A stretch of DNA of 64,000 nt from Betaproteobacteria bacterium HGW-Betaproteobacteria-9 (lineage in GTDB: Bacteria; Pseudomonadota; Gammaproteobacteria; Burkholderiales; Burkholderiaceae_C). The notes under the pieces are model-generated. The model worked only from the letters and a program-made list of their open reading frames with translations, made no database searches and was not told the origin of the DNA. Each line of letters opens with the position of its first letter. Position 1 is the stretch's first letter. The stretch is from the NCBI GenBank assembly GCA_002842215.1, contig PHCC01000020.1:23542-87541 (forward strand), written 5' to 3'. Positions 63,992 through 64,000 of this stretch are shown one piece after another. Both the position numbers and the translations under genes were made by a program.

Positions 63992-64000
63992 GGCGAATTC

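Overview
The window is about 64 kb of high-GC DNA from a betaproteobacterium, most likely Comamonadaceae. A Hydrogenophaga-like organism is my best guess, from gene content, codon bias and a dispersed intergenic repeat with a CCCCC..GGGGG core. No rRNA, tRNA, CRISPR array or intact insertion sequence was seen.

Layout: (1) 1-11837, a two-partner secretion locus: the 3' part of a giant beta-helical exoprotein (TpsA) followed by its outer-membrane transporter (TpsB). (2) 12030-15338, a large soluble PAS/GAF histidine kinase. (3) 15360-28349, mostly housekeeping genes: inositol-phosphatase family, trmJ, cysE, slyD, mogA, yjgA/darP, pmbA, an orphan ABC binding protein, yqeY, the divergent lysA/lysR pair, rpsU, an HI0933-type flavoprotein and a small chemoreceptor-like protein. 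(4) 28483-31732, a nitrilase and BBE-type FAD oxidoreductase operon with a divergent HxlR-type regulator. (5) 31759-43453, a nitrate-assimilation locus. (6) 43832-63821, a copper/silver resistance region.

Nitrate locus: the minus-strand operon runs nirB, a periplasmic P-box (NarX/PilJ-like) protein, nirD, nasA, ybiB, cobA. CobA supplies the siroheme precursor needed by NirB. Upstream of nirB I read a textbook -24/-12 (sigma-54) promoter, then a leader of about 225 nt. The leader has two hairpins with related six-base loops (GACGAA and AACGAC), then a hairpin with a U-rich tract, and a possible competing stem. This is the layout expected of an ANTAR-protein antitermination leader. The divergent gene encodes an ANTAR protein with a degenerate receiver in front and two NarX-like P-box modules behind, followed by a PP2C/Ser-Thr kinase. 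Together these look like a one-protein nitrate or nitrite sensor and antiterminator acting on the nirB leader. This is the most interesting system in the window.

Copper region: two P1B ATPases, a CopZ-like chaperone, a CueR-like MerR regulator with three CueR-type operators, a cusCBA efflux operon in which cusA is broken by a short deletion and frameshift, several small Met/His-rich periplasmic proteins, and an operon of a TolC-like protein, multicopper oxidase, cupredoxin, CusF-like protein and cytochrome c. The last operon is divergent from a CopRS/CusRS two-component system across a near-perfect CusR/CopR box.
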